DNA of 16,400 nt from Firmicutes bacterium UBA6418. GTDB lineage: Bacteria > Bacillota > Clostridia > Peptostreptococcales > Anaerovoracaceae. Below, piece after piece: positions 1 through 7,069 of the stretch. Position 1 is the first letter of the stretch. The number at the start of each line of letters is the position of its first letter. The notes under the pieces are model-generated. The model saw only the letters and a program-made list of their open reading frames with translations. It had not been told where the DNA came from and did no database searches. Where the stretch lies: assembly GCA_002439735.1 (NCBI GenBank), contig DJPG01000073.1:6760-23159 (forward strand). The letters are read 5' to 3'. The position numbers and the translations under genes were made by a program.

Positions 1-1118
1 TGGGACAGAACATCGGCACCTGCATCACGGCGATCCTGTCTGCCATCGGGGCGAATAAGAGTGCGAAACGGGTCGCGGCGGTGCATTTGTCCTTCAATAT
101 CATCGGCACGGTGATTTTTTTAGCTGGCTTTTATAGCGGCAACGCGATCCTGCAGTTCGACTTTTTAGGTAACCGGGTGAACCCGGCGAACATTGCGATC
201 ATCCACAGCATCTTCAACATTACGTCCACCCTCCTGTTGCTGCCGTTCTGCAAGCAGTTGGAAAAACTGGCAAACTTTCTGGTCAAGGACGTACCGGAAA
301 AGAAAATGCAGGACGAGACACTGCAGCTTTTGGACGAACGTTTCCTGGAAACGCCGTCTATCGCGGCGGGACAGTGCCGCAAGGTGGCGGACAAGATGGC
401 AAATCTCTCGAGAGACTGTGTCTTCCGGGCAATGGAGCTGATCGGAAACTATACCGACAGTGCCGCGGAATATGTATCGATACTGGAGTCGAAGATTGAC
501 CGTTATGAGGATGCGCTTGGTGCTTATATTGTCAGACTAGAGCAGGAAGAACTGAATCAGAGTGACAGCCGTTTGCTCAACTTGATTTTACATAGCATCG
601 GGGATCTGGAACGGATTTCCGACCATGCCAAAAATATCAGCGAGACCGCATCGGAAATGGACCGTAAGAATGTGAGGTTCTCGGAAGCGGCACAAGAGGA
701 AATCAGTGTCTACATGGACGCGGTACGGGAGATCGTCAATATGGCAACGGATGCCTTTATTCGCTTGGATATGGAATTGGCGGGCAGTGTAGAACCGCTG
801 GAGGAAGTCATCGATACCATCAACGCGGAAGTCAAGGATCGGCACATTGCGCGTCTGCGTAAAGGTACCTGCACGATCGAACTTGGCTTCATGCTTTCGG
901 ATCTCAGTACGAATCTGGAACGTGTCGCGGATCACTGCTCAAATCTGGCGGTCTGCACGATTGAGACGCAGAAGAACGAGTTCGATATGCACAAGTATCT
1001 GAAAACTGTAAAAAAATACGACACAGATCACTTCAAAGAGCGAGAAAGATTTTACGAAAAAAAGTACGCGCTTCCGCAGACCGTCGAAGAAGCGGATGTA
1101 GCGGGTGCTATCTTGTAA
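1..1118 (+). CDS. Na/Pi cotransporter family protein, C-terminal part with PhoU-like domain (5' partial)
   Basis: The open frame runs in from the left edge (first full codon at base 3) and shows 371 residues. It begins with GQNIGTCITAIL, the conserved QNIGT signature of the second repeat of the NptA/PF02690 Na/Pi cotransporter family. Two hydrophobic segments follow (around HLSFNIIGTVIFLAGFY and the ANIAIIHSIFNITSTLLLLPF region). The remaining roughly 240 residues are helical, with PhoU-like features such as the DLERISDHAKNISE and NLERVADHCSNLA repeats. Family members are inner-membrane sodium-dependent phosphate importers; the PhoU-like tail is thought to regulate transport. Internal GTG and ATG codons are not the true start because the family motif extends upstream of them. 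The last 11 bp overlap the end of the convergent hydrolase gene. The family call is firm; the substrate is inferred. Confidence 0.93.
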   Translation, partial: GQNIGTCITAILSAIGANKSAKRVAAVHLSFNIIGTVIFLAGFYSGNAILQFDFLGNRVNPANIAIIHSIFNITSTLLLLPFCKQLEKLANFLVKDVPEKKMQDETLQLLDERFLETPSIAAGQCRKVADKMANLSRDCVFRAMELIGNYTDSAAEYVSILESKIDRYEDALGAYIVRLEQEELNQSDSRLLNLILHSIGDLERISDHAKNISETASEMDRKNVRFSEAAQEEISVYMDAVREIVNMATDAFIRLDMELAGSVEPLEEVIDTINAEVKDRHIARLRKGTCTIELGFMLSDLSTNLERVADHCSNLAVCTIETQKNEFDMHKYLKTVKKYDTDHFKERERFYEKKYALPQTVEEADVAGAIL

Positions 1119-2082
1119 GCGCAGAGACAAAATGATCCGTGATTGCCTGCATCAGCTTGTCTTTGAGAGCTGAATCCGCATAGCTCATTTCATAGCCGTG
1201 GTAATTATCGGTCGTTACGGTAATTACCCGGCTGTTTTTATATGCCTTGGCGCATTCCAGGCTGGTCTTGGGCGTTACAACATAGTCCAGGGTATTGCGA
1301 ATGACGAGAACCGGCTTTTCGCCAAAGCGGTCTCCATGACGGCAAGGATCGTAAGCTTCGAATTCCGCGAACCATTCCGGCGTCAGTTTCAGACCCTGAC
1401 AGCGCACAAAGCCCTTGCGGGCAGCGGTTTCTTTCATTTTATCCCAAGATTTCTGACCGCCCATGTAGTCGATCATGGCTGTGCGGTTCCCAGCCGGCGC
1501 GACCAGCGCCAGCGCTTGATAATCGTAACCGCCGCTGCTTTCGTTTGCCATAGTCATCGCAACGCGTCCGCCCATACTGCGCGCATAGAGCCCGATCCGG
1601 CTTGCGTCGATCGCGTGATGACCGCGCATATAGCTAATCCCGCGCAGCAGATCCTCCTGCATGGAAGAAAGCGTATAGCAGTGCGTCTGTGGACTGTCTT
1701 TTGCAGGTTCTACGTAGGAGTCAAAGTCCATACGCACGGTCGCGATACCGCAGCTTGCCAAACGCTCCGCCAGTTCTTTGGCGCCGCCGCTGTTGCGCGT
1801 TCCTGTAAAGCCATGACCCATGGCGACCAGCGGCATGTTGCCGGAATAGTCTTTGGGATAGACGGCTTCCGCCAGCGTATAGGTGTCGTCACCGCGTTTC
1901 AAAAAGAACTGCTCACGAATCGGCTGATACCTGTGTTCGGTTGCATCCTTTTGCGGAGCCTCGCCGAAAAAGGATGAGAGCCACAGCGCCTCCGTCAGCA
2001 GAAGCAGGCCGAAGAGCAACAGCAGGAGATATGGGGAATTTTTTGCGAATTTTTTCTTCATCATCCAGTAAACGTGCTTCAC
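1108..2082 (-). CDS. Membrane-anchored alpha/beta hydrolase, 324 aa
   Basis: An N-terminal basic stretch precedes one strongly hydrophobic segment (about residues 16-39), so the protein is probably tethered to the membrane with its catalytic domain outside. The hydrolase fold shows an oxyanion-type HGFTG at 90-94, a nucleophile elbow ARSMGG with Ser169 (first position Ala instead of the usual Gly), Asp266 in NTLDYVV and His295 in NYHGYE, a complete Ser-Asp-His triad. The substrate cannot be told; an esterase, lipase or peptidase-like acyl hydrolase is likely. The start is GTG with GAAAGG about 12 nt upstream; tandem ATGs six codons later are alternatives but lack a ribosome site. It lies 19 nt downstream of the YmxH-like gene, probably in the same operon, and its 3' end overlaps the convergent transporter gene by 11 bp. 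Confidence 0.88.
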   Translation of the reverse strand: MKHVYWMMKKKFAKNSPYLLLLLFGLLLLTEALWLSSFFGEAPQKDATEHRYQPIREQFFLKRGDDTYTLAEAVYPKDYSGNMPLVAMGHGFTGTRNSGGAKELAERLASCGIATVRMDFDSYVEPAKDSPQTHCYTLSSMQEDLLRGISYMRGHHAIDASRIGLYARSMGGRVAMTMANESSGGYDYQALALVAPAGNRTAMIDYMGGQKSWDKMKETAARKGFVRCQGLKLTPEWFAEFEAYDPCRHGDRFGEKPVLVIRNTLDYVVTPKTSLECAKAYKNSRVITVTTDNYHGYEMSYADSALKDKLMQAITDHFVSALTR

Positions 2083-2101
2083 ACCGTTTCAAAACCTTTC
2101 T

Positions 2102-2332
2102 TCAGCATGATCGAAAGATGATCATGTCTTCTCCGACTATTATAATCGATTTCCACGGAAGCTGCAAATTTTCTTTGAGATAGGTGCGGCTGCCTTGAAA
2201 CTCCGGCACCATCAGCGCATGGATCGCACCTGTATTTTCATCAAAGAGAATTTCCGCATCCCAGAGTTTACCATGCATGCTGCCGTTTGAAAGATCCACG
2301 ATCTCTTTATCCCCGATTTCCGAGAGCCGCAT
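2102..2332 (-). CDS. ymxH: YlmC/YmxH family PRC-barrel sporulation protein, 76 aa
   Basis: The 76-residue product starts MRLSEIGDKEIVDLSNGSMHG and carries the single PRC-barrel beta domain of the YlmC/YmxH family, including the GKLWDAEILFDENTG segment and the closing W-x-I-I-x-V-G-E-D-x-I-I turn. The open frame extends 43 codons further upstream, but the start is clear: ATG at 2332 is preceded by a perfect AAAGGAGG (2348 down to 2341) at 8-nt spacing. Family members are small proteins of endospore formers whose biochemical role is unsettled. In Bacillus subtilis ymxH lies in the same chromosomal region as tepA, and here it stands divergent from a tepA-like gene, which supports the assignment. 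YlmC and YmxH are hard to tell apart by eye. Confidence 0.85.
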   Translation of the reverse strand: MRLSEIGDKEIVDLSNGSMHGKLWDAEILFDENTGAIHALMVPEFQGSRTYLKENLQLPWKSIIIVGEDMIIFRSC

Positions 2333-2370
2333 ATTTCGAGCCTCCTTTACACATAATAACGCAGAACAAA

Positions 2371-2398
2371 TTGCAAACGAAAGAATTTCTTTTAATAT
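2371..2398 (+). promoter_or_regulatory. Probable sigma-A promoter of the tepA-like gene
   Basis: TTGCAA at 2371-2376 and TAATAT at 2393-2398 are separated by 16 bp in an AT-rich stretch. The start site would be near 2405, leaving a leader of about 17 nt before the ATG at 2422. This is pattern reading only. Confidence 0.5.
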
Positions 2399-2421
2399 TT
2401 TACGAAAAGAGAGTGGGGAAT

Positions 2422-3126
2422 ATGAGCGACGAGAAAGAAAAGGACAAGAAGGGCGAAACAAAGCAGACGGCGGAGGAGGCGGCAGACCTGATCCGGGAAT
2501 TGGGACTGCTCGCGGGCGGTACCGATTTTAAAAGCGATTTACAGTATATTACGATCATCGGCAGCATCGAAGGACATTCCGTTTTGCCGCAGGACAACAA
2601 GACAACCAAGTATGAGCATTTGATTCCGGAATTGATCGCGGTGGAGGAAAATCCGCAGATCCGAGGACTGCTGTTAATTTTGAATACGGTTGGCGGCGAT
2701 GTGGAGGCAGGTCTTGCGCTGGCGGAGCTGGTTGCGGGAATTTCCAAACCAACGGTTTCACTGGTGATCGGCGGCGGACACAGTATCGGTATTCCGCTGG
2801 CGGTTTCCGCGGATTATACGTTTGCGGCGAAGTCGGCAACCATGACCCTGCACCCGATCCGAACCAGCGGCACGTTGATCACAGCCGAACCGACATTCGA
2901 ATATATGAAAAAGACGCAGGAACGTGTGGTGGACTTTATCGTCGAGCACTCGCATGCTTGCCGATCCGAGATCGAAGAAAAGATGAACTGCACGGATAAT
3001 ATGGCCAATGATGTCGGTACCCTGCTGTTTGGACCGGAGGCTGCCAAGATAGGTCTGGTTGACGAGATTGGCTCACTGTCACAGGCGATTCAAAAACTTC
3101 GCGATTTTATTAAAAACAATGGTTGA
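2422..3126 (+). CDS. tepA: TepA-like ClpP-fold serine protease, 234 aa
   Basis: This is a cytoplasmic ClpP/crotonase-fold protease of the TepA (B. subtilis YmfB) group. The charged N-terminus (1-35) is followed by the ClpP core: LLLILNTVGGDVEAG at 84-98 (substrate groove), the nucleophile in GGGHSIGIPLA with Ser121, and His144 in MTLHPIRTSG. The third triad residue is not obvious: the ClpP Asp region aligns with NDVGTLLFGPEAA (about 196-208), so Asp197 or none may serve. TepA was named translocation-enhancing protein, and its physiological substrates remain poorly defined. The frame is open further upstream, but ATG at 2422 fits the family N-terminus and follows GAGTGGGG. It faces away from the YmxH gene; the next operon's promoter overlaps its stop codon. 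Confidence 0.88.
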   Translation: MSDEKEKDKKGETKQTAEEAADLIRELGLLAGGTDFKSDLQYITIIGSIEGHSVLPQDNKTTKYEHLIPELIAVEENPQIRGLLLILNTVGGDVEAGLALAELVAGISKPTVSLVIGGGHSIGIPLAVSADYTFAAKSATMTLHPIRTSGTLITAEPTFEYMKKTQERVVDFIVEHSHACRSEIEEKMNCTDNMANDVGTLLFGPEAAKIGLVDEIGSLSQAIQKLRDFIKNNG

Positions 3127-3151
3127 CAAATTATGTAAAATGTAATATATT
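3123..3151 (+). promoter_or_regulatory. Near-consensus promoter of the Tad pilus operon
   Basis: A perfect TTGACA (3123-3128) and TATATT (3146-3151) are separated by 17 bp. The -35 box contains the tepA stop codon (3124-3126). The perfect 8-bp palindrome AATATATT covers the -10 region. The expected start is near 3158, just ahead of an AAGGAGGG ribosome site at 3174-3181. Confidence 0.8.
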
Positions 3152-3189
3152 GTTATCATAAGAAAAGAATGGAAAGGAGGGAGAGGAAA

Positions 3190-4167
3190 GTGGAAAGCAT
3201 TCGCATGGAAATCGCTTTCACGGATCTCGCTTACGCGCAGAAGCTGGCGCGCAGACTGTGCGAATTATGTCCGGGTATGCAGATCAATGTCCACATTCCC
3301 GAAAGAATGGAGAATATCCCGGACTGTGATGTGCTACTCACCGAGGAAAACTCGCGACCGTCCAACCTGCCACAGACTGTTCGATTTGTCAGTCTGACAC
3401 CCGAAGAACGCTTGCGCCCTGCGCCCTGGATCCTGGACAAAATACTGGATGCCTGCGAAGGGCGGTGCGGGAAGCTGTTTACTTCGAAAATGAAGACAGC
3501 AGTTCAGACGCTGCTCTTTTTGGCGGCGACCGGGGGCGCAGGCACGACGGCGACTGCGCTGACGCTCGGCAGAATCCTTGCCGGCGCATCCGAACAGGAA
3601 GTGCTATATCTGGAAATTGATGAGAGTCACGGCAGTCCGGCAGGAGGCGGATGGCGCTGGTATACGGAGATTACGGAACCGGCGTTTCGTCCGGCGGCCG
3701 AACTTTCTTACCGACTTCGGCAACAGCAGAGGGTACGTTTACAGCCCTATCTGGCAAAAGACTTTTACGGACTGCGCTGTTTATCCTTGCCCGCGGATGC
3801 CATCCTGAAATTGCAGATGCTGCCGGATCTGCTTGTCGGCTTCGGAGCCGTGGTTGTGGACTGTGGGACAAGGGCGGATGAACGTCTTTCCGGTCAAAGA
3901 CTGTATTTGATCAATCAGGCAGACAGCCGCTGCAACCTTTGGCAGCCGGAAATCACTGTGGCGGAGGATGAGATTCGCGTTGAGAACCGTGGCAGCTATT
4001 ATCATGCAGAAGAACGTCGCTTTGTTCTGACAAATGATCCACAGAGCTTTGTAAAGCGAAATGAAGACAGCGGCAGAGAGTTTGTGGAAATCGCGCAAAA
4101 TGGGCGCTTTGCCCGGGATCTACGAAGAATGGCCGAAGCGCTATTTTTTTTCACACATGAAATGTAA
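3190..4167 (+). CDS. tadZ: TadZ/CpaE-like pilus localisation protein with degenerate P-loop, 325 aa
   Basis: First gene of the Tad operon, directly upstream of cpaF, the usual place of CpaE/TadZ. The N-terminal 100 residues resemble a receiver-like domain (DCDVLLTEEN around 45-54), followed by a MinD/ParA-like half. Where a deviant Walker A (KGGxGKT) is expected the protein has ATGGAGTTATA (113-123): the glycine pattern is kept, but both lysines are missing. A Walker B-like AVVVDCG follows. TadZ/CpaE proteins place the pilus machine at a cell site; loss of the lysines suggests weak or no ATPase activity. Start: GTG at 3190 lies 8-9 nt after AAGGAGGG, whereas the ATG at 3169 sits upstream of that ribosome site and is not used. 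The assignment rests on context plus the fold pattern. Confidence 0.78.
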   Translation: MESIRMEIAFTDLAYAQKLARRLCELCPGMQINVHIPERMENIPDCDVLLTEENSRPSNLPQTVRFVSLTPEERLRPAPWILDKILDACEGRCGKLFTSKMKTAVQTLLFLAATGGAGTTATALTLGRILAGASEQEVLYLEIDESHGSPAGGGWRWYTEITEPAFRPAAELSYRLRQQQRVRLQPYLAKDFYGLRCLSLPADAILKLQMLPDLLVGFGAVVVDCGTRADERLSGQRLYLINQADSRCNLWQPEITVAEDEIRVENRGSYYHAEERRFVLTNDPQSFVKRNEDSGREFVEIAQNGRFARDLRRMAEALFFFTHEM

Positions 4168-4210
4168 AAAAGAACAAGTAAAGGAAATAAAAGAGAGAAA
4201 AGGGGTGAAG

Positions 4211-5446
4211 ATGAAAGATAGATTGACAGTATTTGTGGAGAAACAGTTGGCGGAAATCCGTACACTGTTTTCGGAGGAAGAAGAAATGGACGACGGTGGA
4301 GCCATGGAACGCATTATCGTACACGTCTTCGATGATCCGCAGACTACATCGTTTTCGGAGGGTGAAGTCGAAGAAATCGTGCAGAAACTCTTTTTGAAAA
4401 CCCGCAGAGCATTGAACATTCTCGATCCGCTCCTGTGCGACGTGGCAGTTTCTGAGATCATGGTCAATGGTCCGGAGCATATTTTTGTGGAGCGCGGCGG
4501 GAAAATTGAAAAATATCCGTGGACCTTTGATTCGACGGCAGAGCTGGAAGAGGTGCTGCGCAGTATCGCCGGACAGGTACACCGTGAGATCAATGAAATG
4601 CACCCGATCGTGGATGCCAGACTTCCGGACGGATCACGTGTGAACGGTGTTTACCGAAACGTTGCGATCAATGGTCCAGCCTTGACAATCCGAAAGTTTT
4701 CGGATGGTTTTTTGCATCTTGCGGATCTGGAGCGGAACGGAACGGTTTCGGCTGATGGTGCAGAACTGCTGCGAATCCTGGTTGGCTGTGGCTACAATCT
4801 GTTTGTGAGCGGCGGCACGTCTTCCGGAAAGACAACGCTGCTGAACGCACTTGCGGAAGCGATCCCGCGACAGGAGCGGGTAGTCGTTGTAGAGGACAGT
4901 ATGGAACTCAAAATGCAGGAGATCGAAAATATTGTACATATGGAGTGCCGAAGCAGCAACGCAGCCGGTAAAGGCAGCATCACTATGGCGGATCTGATCC
5001 GCAGCAGCCTACGTATGCGACCGGATCGCATTATCATCGGCGAGGTGCGTGGCGGTGAAGTGGCGGATATGCTCAATGGCATGAATACCGGACATGCGGG
5101 CATGAGCACCGGACATGGAAATTCCGTCAGCGGTATGCTCAAACGACTGGAATCCATGTATTTAATGGCCGTACCGTTGGCAATTGATGCCATTCGCGCG
5201 CAGATCGCGGAGGGAATCGACATTCTGGTTCATGTCGAAAAGCTAGATGGTGGGAGACGAAAAATCACAGATATCGTGGAGCTGATCGATTACCGTGATG
5301 GCAGGTTCATTCTGAATGAATTGATGAAAATGGGAACGGACGGAGAGCTGAAACGAACGGGAAACCGGTTGCTGCACACACGCAAAGCGGTTCTGAAAGG
5401 AGAGTCTTATGTGCGCCGATTATACGAACTCGCCCTTATCGATTGA
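4211..5446 (+). CDS. cpaF: CpaF/TadA secretion ATPase of the Tad pilus, 411 aa
   Basis: This is the hexameric type II/IV secretion ATPase that powers Flp pilus assembly at the cytoplasmic face. All signature elements are present: an N-terminal domain with DVAVSEIMVNGPEHIFVE (77-94), Walker A GGTSSGKTT at 201-209, the Asp box VVVVEDSMEL at 224-233, Walker B RIIIGEVRGGE at 273-283, and the His box GHAGMSTGHGNS at 294-305. Length is typical of the family. The frame is open upstream into the tadZ gene; the chosen ATG at 4211 begins MKDRLTVFVE and follows a purine-rich AAAAGGGGTG. It lies 43 nt after tadZ, and its last 38 nt overlap tadB, indicating translational coupling. Confidence 0.96.
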   Translation: MKDRLTVFVEKQLAEIRTLFSEEEEMDDGGAMERIIVHVFDDPQTTSFSEGEVEEIVQKLFLKTRRALNILDPLLCDVAVSEIMVNGPEHIFVERGGKIEKYPWTFDSTAELEEVLRSIAGQVHREINEMHPIVDARLPDGSRVNGVYRNVAINGPALTIRKFSDGFLHLADLERNGTVSADGAELLRILVGCGYNLFVSGGTSSGKTTLLNALAEAIPRQERVVVVEDSMELKMQEIENIVHMECRSSNAAGKGSITMADLIRSSLRMRPDRIIIGEVRGGEVADMLNGMNTGHAGMSTGHGNSVSGMLKRLESMYLMAVPLAIDAIRAQIAEGIDILVHVEKLDGGRRKITDIVELIDYRDGRFILNELMKMGTDGELKRTGNRLLHTRKAVLKGESYVRRLYELALID

Positions 5447-6155
5447 AAGCCGTATCCGCTTTCTTTGCCTGACAGCTGCGGCCGGGCTTAGTGTCGGTAT
5501 TCTTTTTTACGACAGGCTTTGGGTCGGAATGCTTCTGGGGGTATGTTTCCTTTGTACTTATCCGGACTATCGGAGGCGAGAAAATGAACGTAGAAAGGCG
5601 GCGCTCCTGCTGCAGTTTCGGGATGTGCTGTATGCGTTGTCATCCGCGATCTCTGCCGGAAGACCGATGTCAGAGGCTCTGCAGGAAGCAAGAGAACTCT
5701 GCAGTGGGACGTATGAAGACAAAGCGGATATGATACAGGAACTGGACTATATGCTCCGGCGCATCCGGCAGGGACAAGAGGACACGCTTACGGTATTGCG
5801 TGATTTCGCGGAGCGCAGCGGACTTGCGGATATTGCGGACTTTGTCAATGTGTATGAGATCTGCCGGGGATCCGGCGGAGATCTGACTGGAGCCATAAAT
5901 CGAGCGGCAGCGGTCATCGGCGACAAGATTCGCATAGAAGCAGAGCTAAAAGCGCTGATGGCGCAGAAAGCCTTTGAAAGCCGCATCATCGCGTTGGCAC
6001 CGTTTGCGATGGTATTTCTGATGCGCCTGACGGCACCCGCCTATTTGGAGCCGATGTATGAGACCGGTCGTGGGATCGGCATTACGACCTTTGCGGTCGG
6101 AATGATTGCCTGCGCGCTGCTGCTGACAGAAAGGATCAATAAAATTGAAATCTAA
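5409..6155 (+). CDS. tadB: TadB-like inner-membrane platform protein, 248 aa
   Basis: A type II secretion system F (T2SSF, GspF-like) membrane protein acting as the platform on which CpaF works. Two hydrophobic segments lie near the N-terminus (about residues 17-36 and 37-50). A cytoplasmic helical T2SSF domain follows with LYALSSAISAGRPMSEAL and the conserved CRGSGGDLTGAI motif. Two C-terminal membrane segments come last (ALAPFAMVFLMRL and ITTFAVGMIACALLL). ATG at 5409 lies inside the end of cpaF in another frame and follows AAAGGAGAG at about 5 nt. It overlaps the downstream tadC by 11 nt. TadB and TadC are paralogous; this is called TadB by order and by its larger size. Confidence 0.92.
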   Translation: MCADYTNSPLSIESRIRFLCLTAAAGLSVGILFYDRLWVGMLLGVCFLCTYPDYRRRENERRKAALLLQFRDVLYALSSAISAGRPMSEALQEARELCSGTYEDKADMIQELDYMLRRIRQGQEDTLTVLRDFAERSGLADIADFVNVYEICRGSGGDLTGAINRAAAVIGDKIRIEAELKALMAQKAFESRIIALAPFAMVFLMRLTAPAYLEPMYETGRGIGITTFAVGMIACALLLTERINKIEI

Positions 6156-6636
6156 AGTCAAAAAAACGATGGAGCAGAATCGAAACGAGATTTTGCGCGC
6201 GTTGCCAGGATTTTTGAATCAGTTTCTGCTGCTGCAGGGAAGTGGCATGGTTCCGGCGGCTGCGATGCAGCGGATCGCGGATGGCTATGAACGACTTCCG
6301 GCACAGGAACAAAACTATTTTACGCGGGAATTTGTCAGGCTTCGGCAGACTTCTTCGCGAAGCGGACAAAGCTTGCTTGCGGAATTTCGTAAGTTCGGCA
6401 GATTTTCCAATGTGCGGGAACTGAATCGCGTGACCGGAATCCTGCTGGAAAATCAGGAGAAGGGAACGGATCTATGCGAAAAGCTTACAGAACAAAGTGA
6501 TCTGCTTTGGAACTTGCGCAGACAGATCGTGCTCGGACAGATCCGCACCGCAGAAAGCAAGATGAGTTTTCCGCTTGGGATCCTGCTGATCGCGTTGATC
6601 GCGATGACGGCAGCGCCTGCCATGCTGCAGATGTAA
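6145..6636 (+). CDS. tadC: Short TadC-like T2SSF-domain protein, 163 aa
   Basis: Second T2SSF-type platform protein. The helical domain is visible (LPGFLNQFLLLQGSGMVPAA, then NVRELNRVTGILLENQEKGTDL), followed by one membrane segment at about 141-161. TadC proteins are usually near 300 residues with several membrane segments; this one lacks the N-terminal pair and ends after a single C-terminal one, so it looks minimal rather than frameshifted. TTG at 6145 is the likely start because it overlaps tadB by 11 nt and has AGAAAGGA about 9 nt upstream; ATG at 6169 has no ribosome site. Placement between tadB and the pilin gene supports the call. Confidence 0.83.
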   Translation: MKSKVKKTMEQNRNEILRALPGFLNQFLLLQGSGMVPAAAMQRIADGYERLPAQEQNYFTREFVRLRQTSSRSGQSLLAEFRKFGRFSNVRELNRVTGILLENQEKGTDLCEKLTEQSDLLWNLRRQIVLGQIRTAESKMSFPLGILLIALIAMTAAPAMLQM

Positions 6637-6664
6637 AAAATAAAGAAGAGAAGGGAGAATCACC

Positions 6665-6841
6665 ATGATGAAAAAAATAAGACAGACGCATCGATATCTT
6701 GTCCTCAACAAACGGGGCATGGAGATGATACAGGTAGCGATCCTGATCGCGATCGCTGTGACGCTGGGTCTGATTTTCAAAACGCAGATCACGGACTTTG
6801 TTGAAGATACCTTTGGATCGCTCAGCTCTGCAAAGTTTTGA
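6665..6841 (+). CDS. flp: Flp1-like type IVb pilin, 58 aa
   Basis: A short gene encoding a classic prepilin layout: a basic leader of 18 residues ending LNKRG, then a hydrophobic helix starting MEMIQVAILIAIAVTLGLIF and a short polar tail ITDFVEDTFGSLSSAKF. It resembles the Flp1-like pilins of Clostridia, where G-M-E-x-I-E-I precedes the helix. Prepilin peptidase would cut after Gly18, leaving a 40-residue pilin. The usual Glu at mature position 5 is Gln23 here. GGGAG at about 7 nt supports ATG 6665 (6668 is an alternative). As the only gene in the locus with a full pilin pattern of this size, it is the probable main pilus subunit. Confidence 0.85.
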   Translation: MMKKIRQTHRYLVLNKRGMEMIQVAILIAIAVTLGLIFKTQITDFVEDTFGSLSSAKF

Positions 6842-6859
6842 CAGAACGGAGGCAGCAGA

Positions 6860-7069
6860 ATGAAATGGATAGAGGCTTCGTTGATATTTCCGCTGACCTG
6901 TCTGCTCATGGCCGCGCTGATCGCGCTGATGATGCAGTTCTACCAGGATCTTGACCGGCAGATTACGCGGCACGACGCAGAACGCGGCAAGGTGTTTCAA
7001 CCGGCGGAGGTGCATCGTATCCGCGTGCAGGATCGGATCCGGCAGACGATGGAACAGGGGCAGGAATGA
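6860..7069 (+). CDS. Small TadE/pseudopilin-like protein without leader peptide, 69 aa
   Basis: The protein opens MKWIEASLIFPL and continues as one hydrophobic helix to about residue 27, then a charged, probably extracytoplasmic tail rich in Arg, Gln and Glu. The IEASLIFPL stretch matches the start of mature TadE-type pseudopilins (compare VEASMSLPL in the gene at 8291), but the basic leader and cleavage glycine are absent: the ORF cannot extend upstream because the flp stop codon lies in the same frame. CGGAGG at 6847-6852 gives a good ribosome site at 7 nt. It overlaps the next gene by ATGA. A minor pilin or assembly partner is likely; no named family is claimed. Confidence 0.75.
   Translation: MKWIEASLIFPLTCLLMAALIALMMQFYQDLDRQITRHDAERGKVFQPAEVHRIRVQDRIRQTMEQGQE

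Noticed and set aside
1198..1977. 259-codon plus-strand ORF opposite the alpha/beta hydrolase
   Set aside because: Entirely antisense to a gene with a full catalytic triad; no ribosome site and the peptide has no family resemblance.
2353..2376. Minus-strand TATTAT as a -10 box for the ymxH gene
   Set aside because: The start would fall inside the AAAGGAGG ribosome site, and no -35 stands at the right distance.
3169..3189. ATG at 3169 as the tadZ start
   Set aside because: The strong AAGGAGGG lies downstream of it and points to the GTG at 3190.
6839..6860. Stop-codon readthrough joining flp to the following in-frame gene
   Set aside because: The two are in the same frame across TGA, but the second gene has its own good ribosome site and ATG, and one in three neighbours share a frame by chance.
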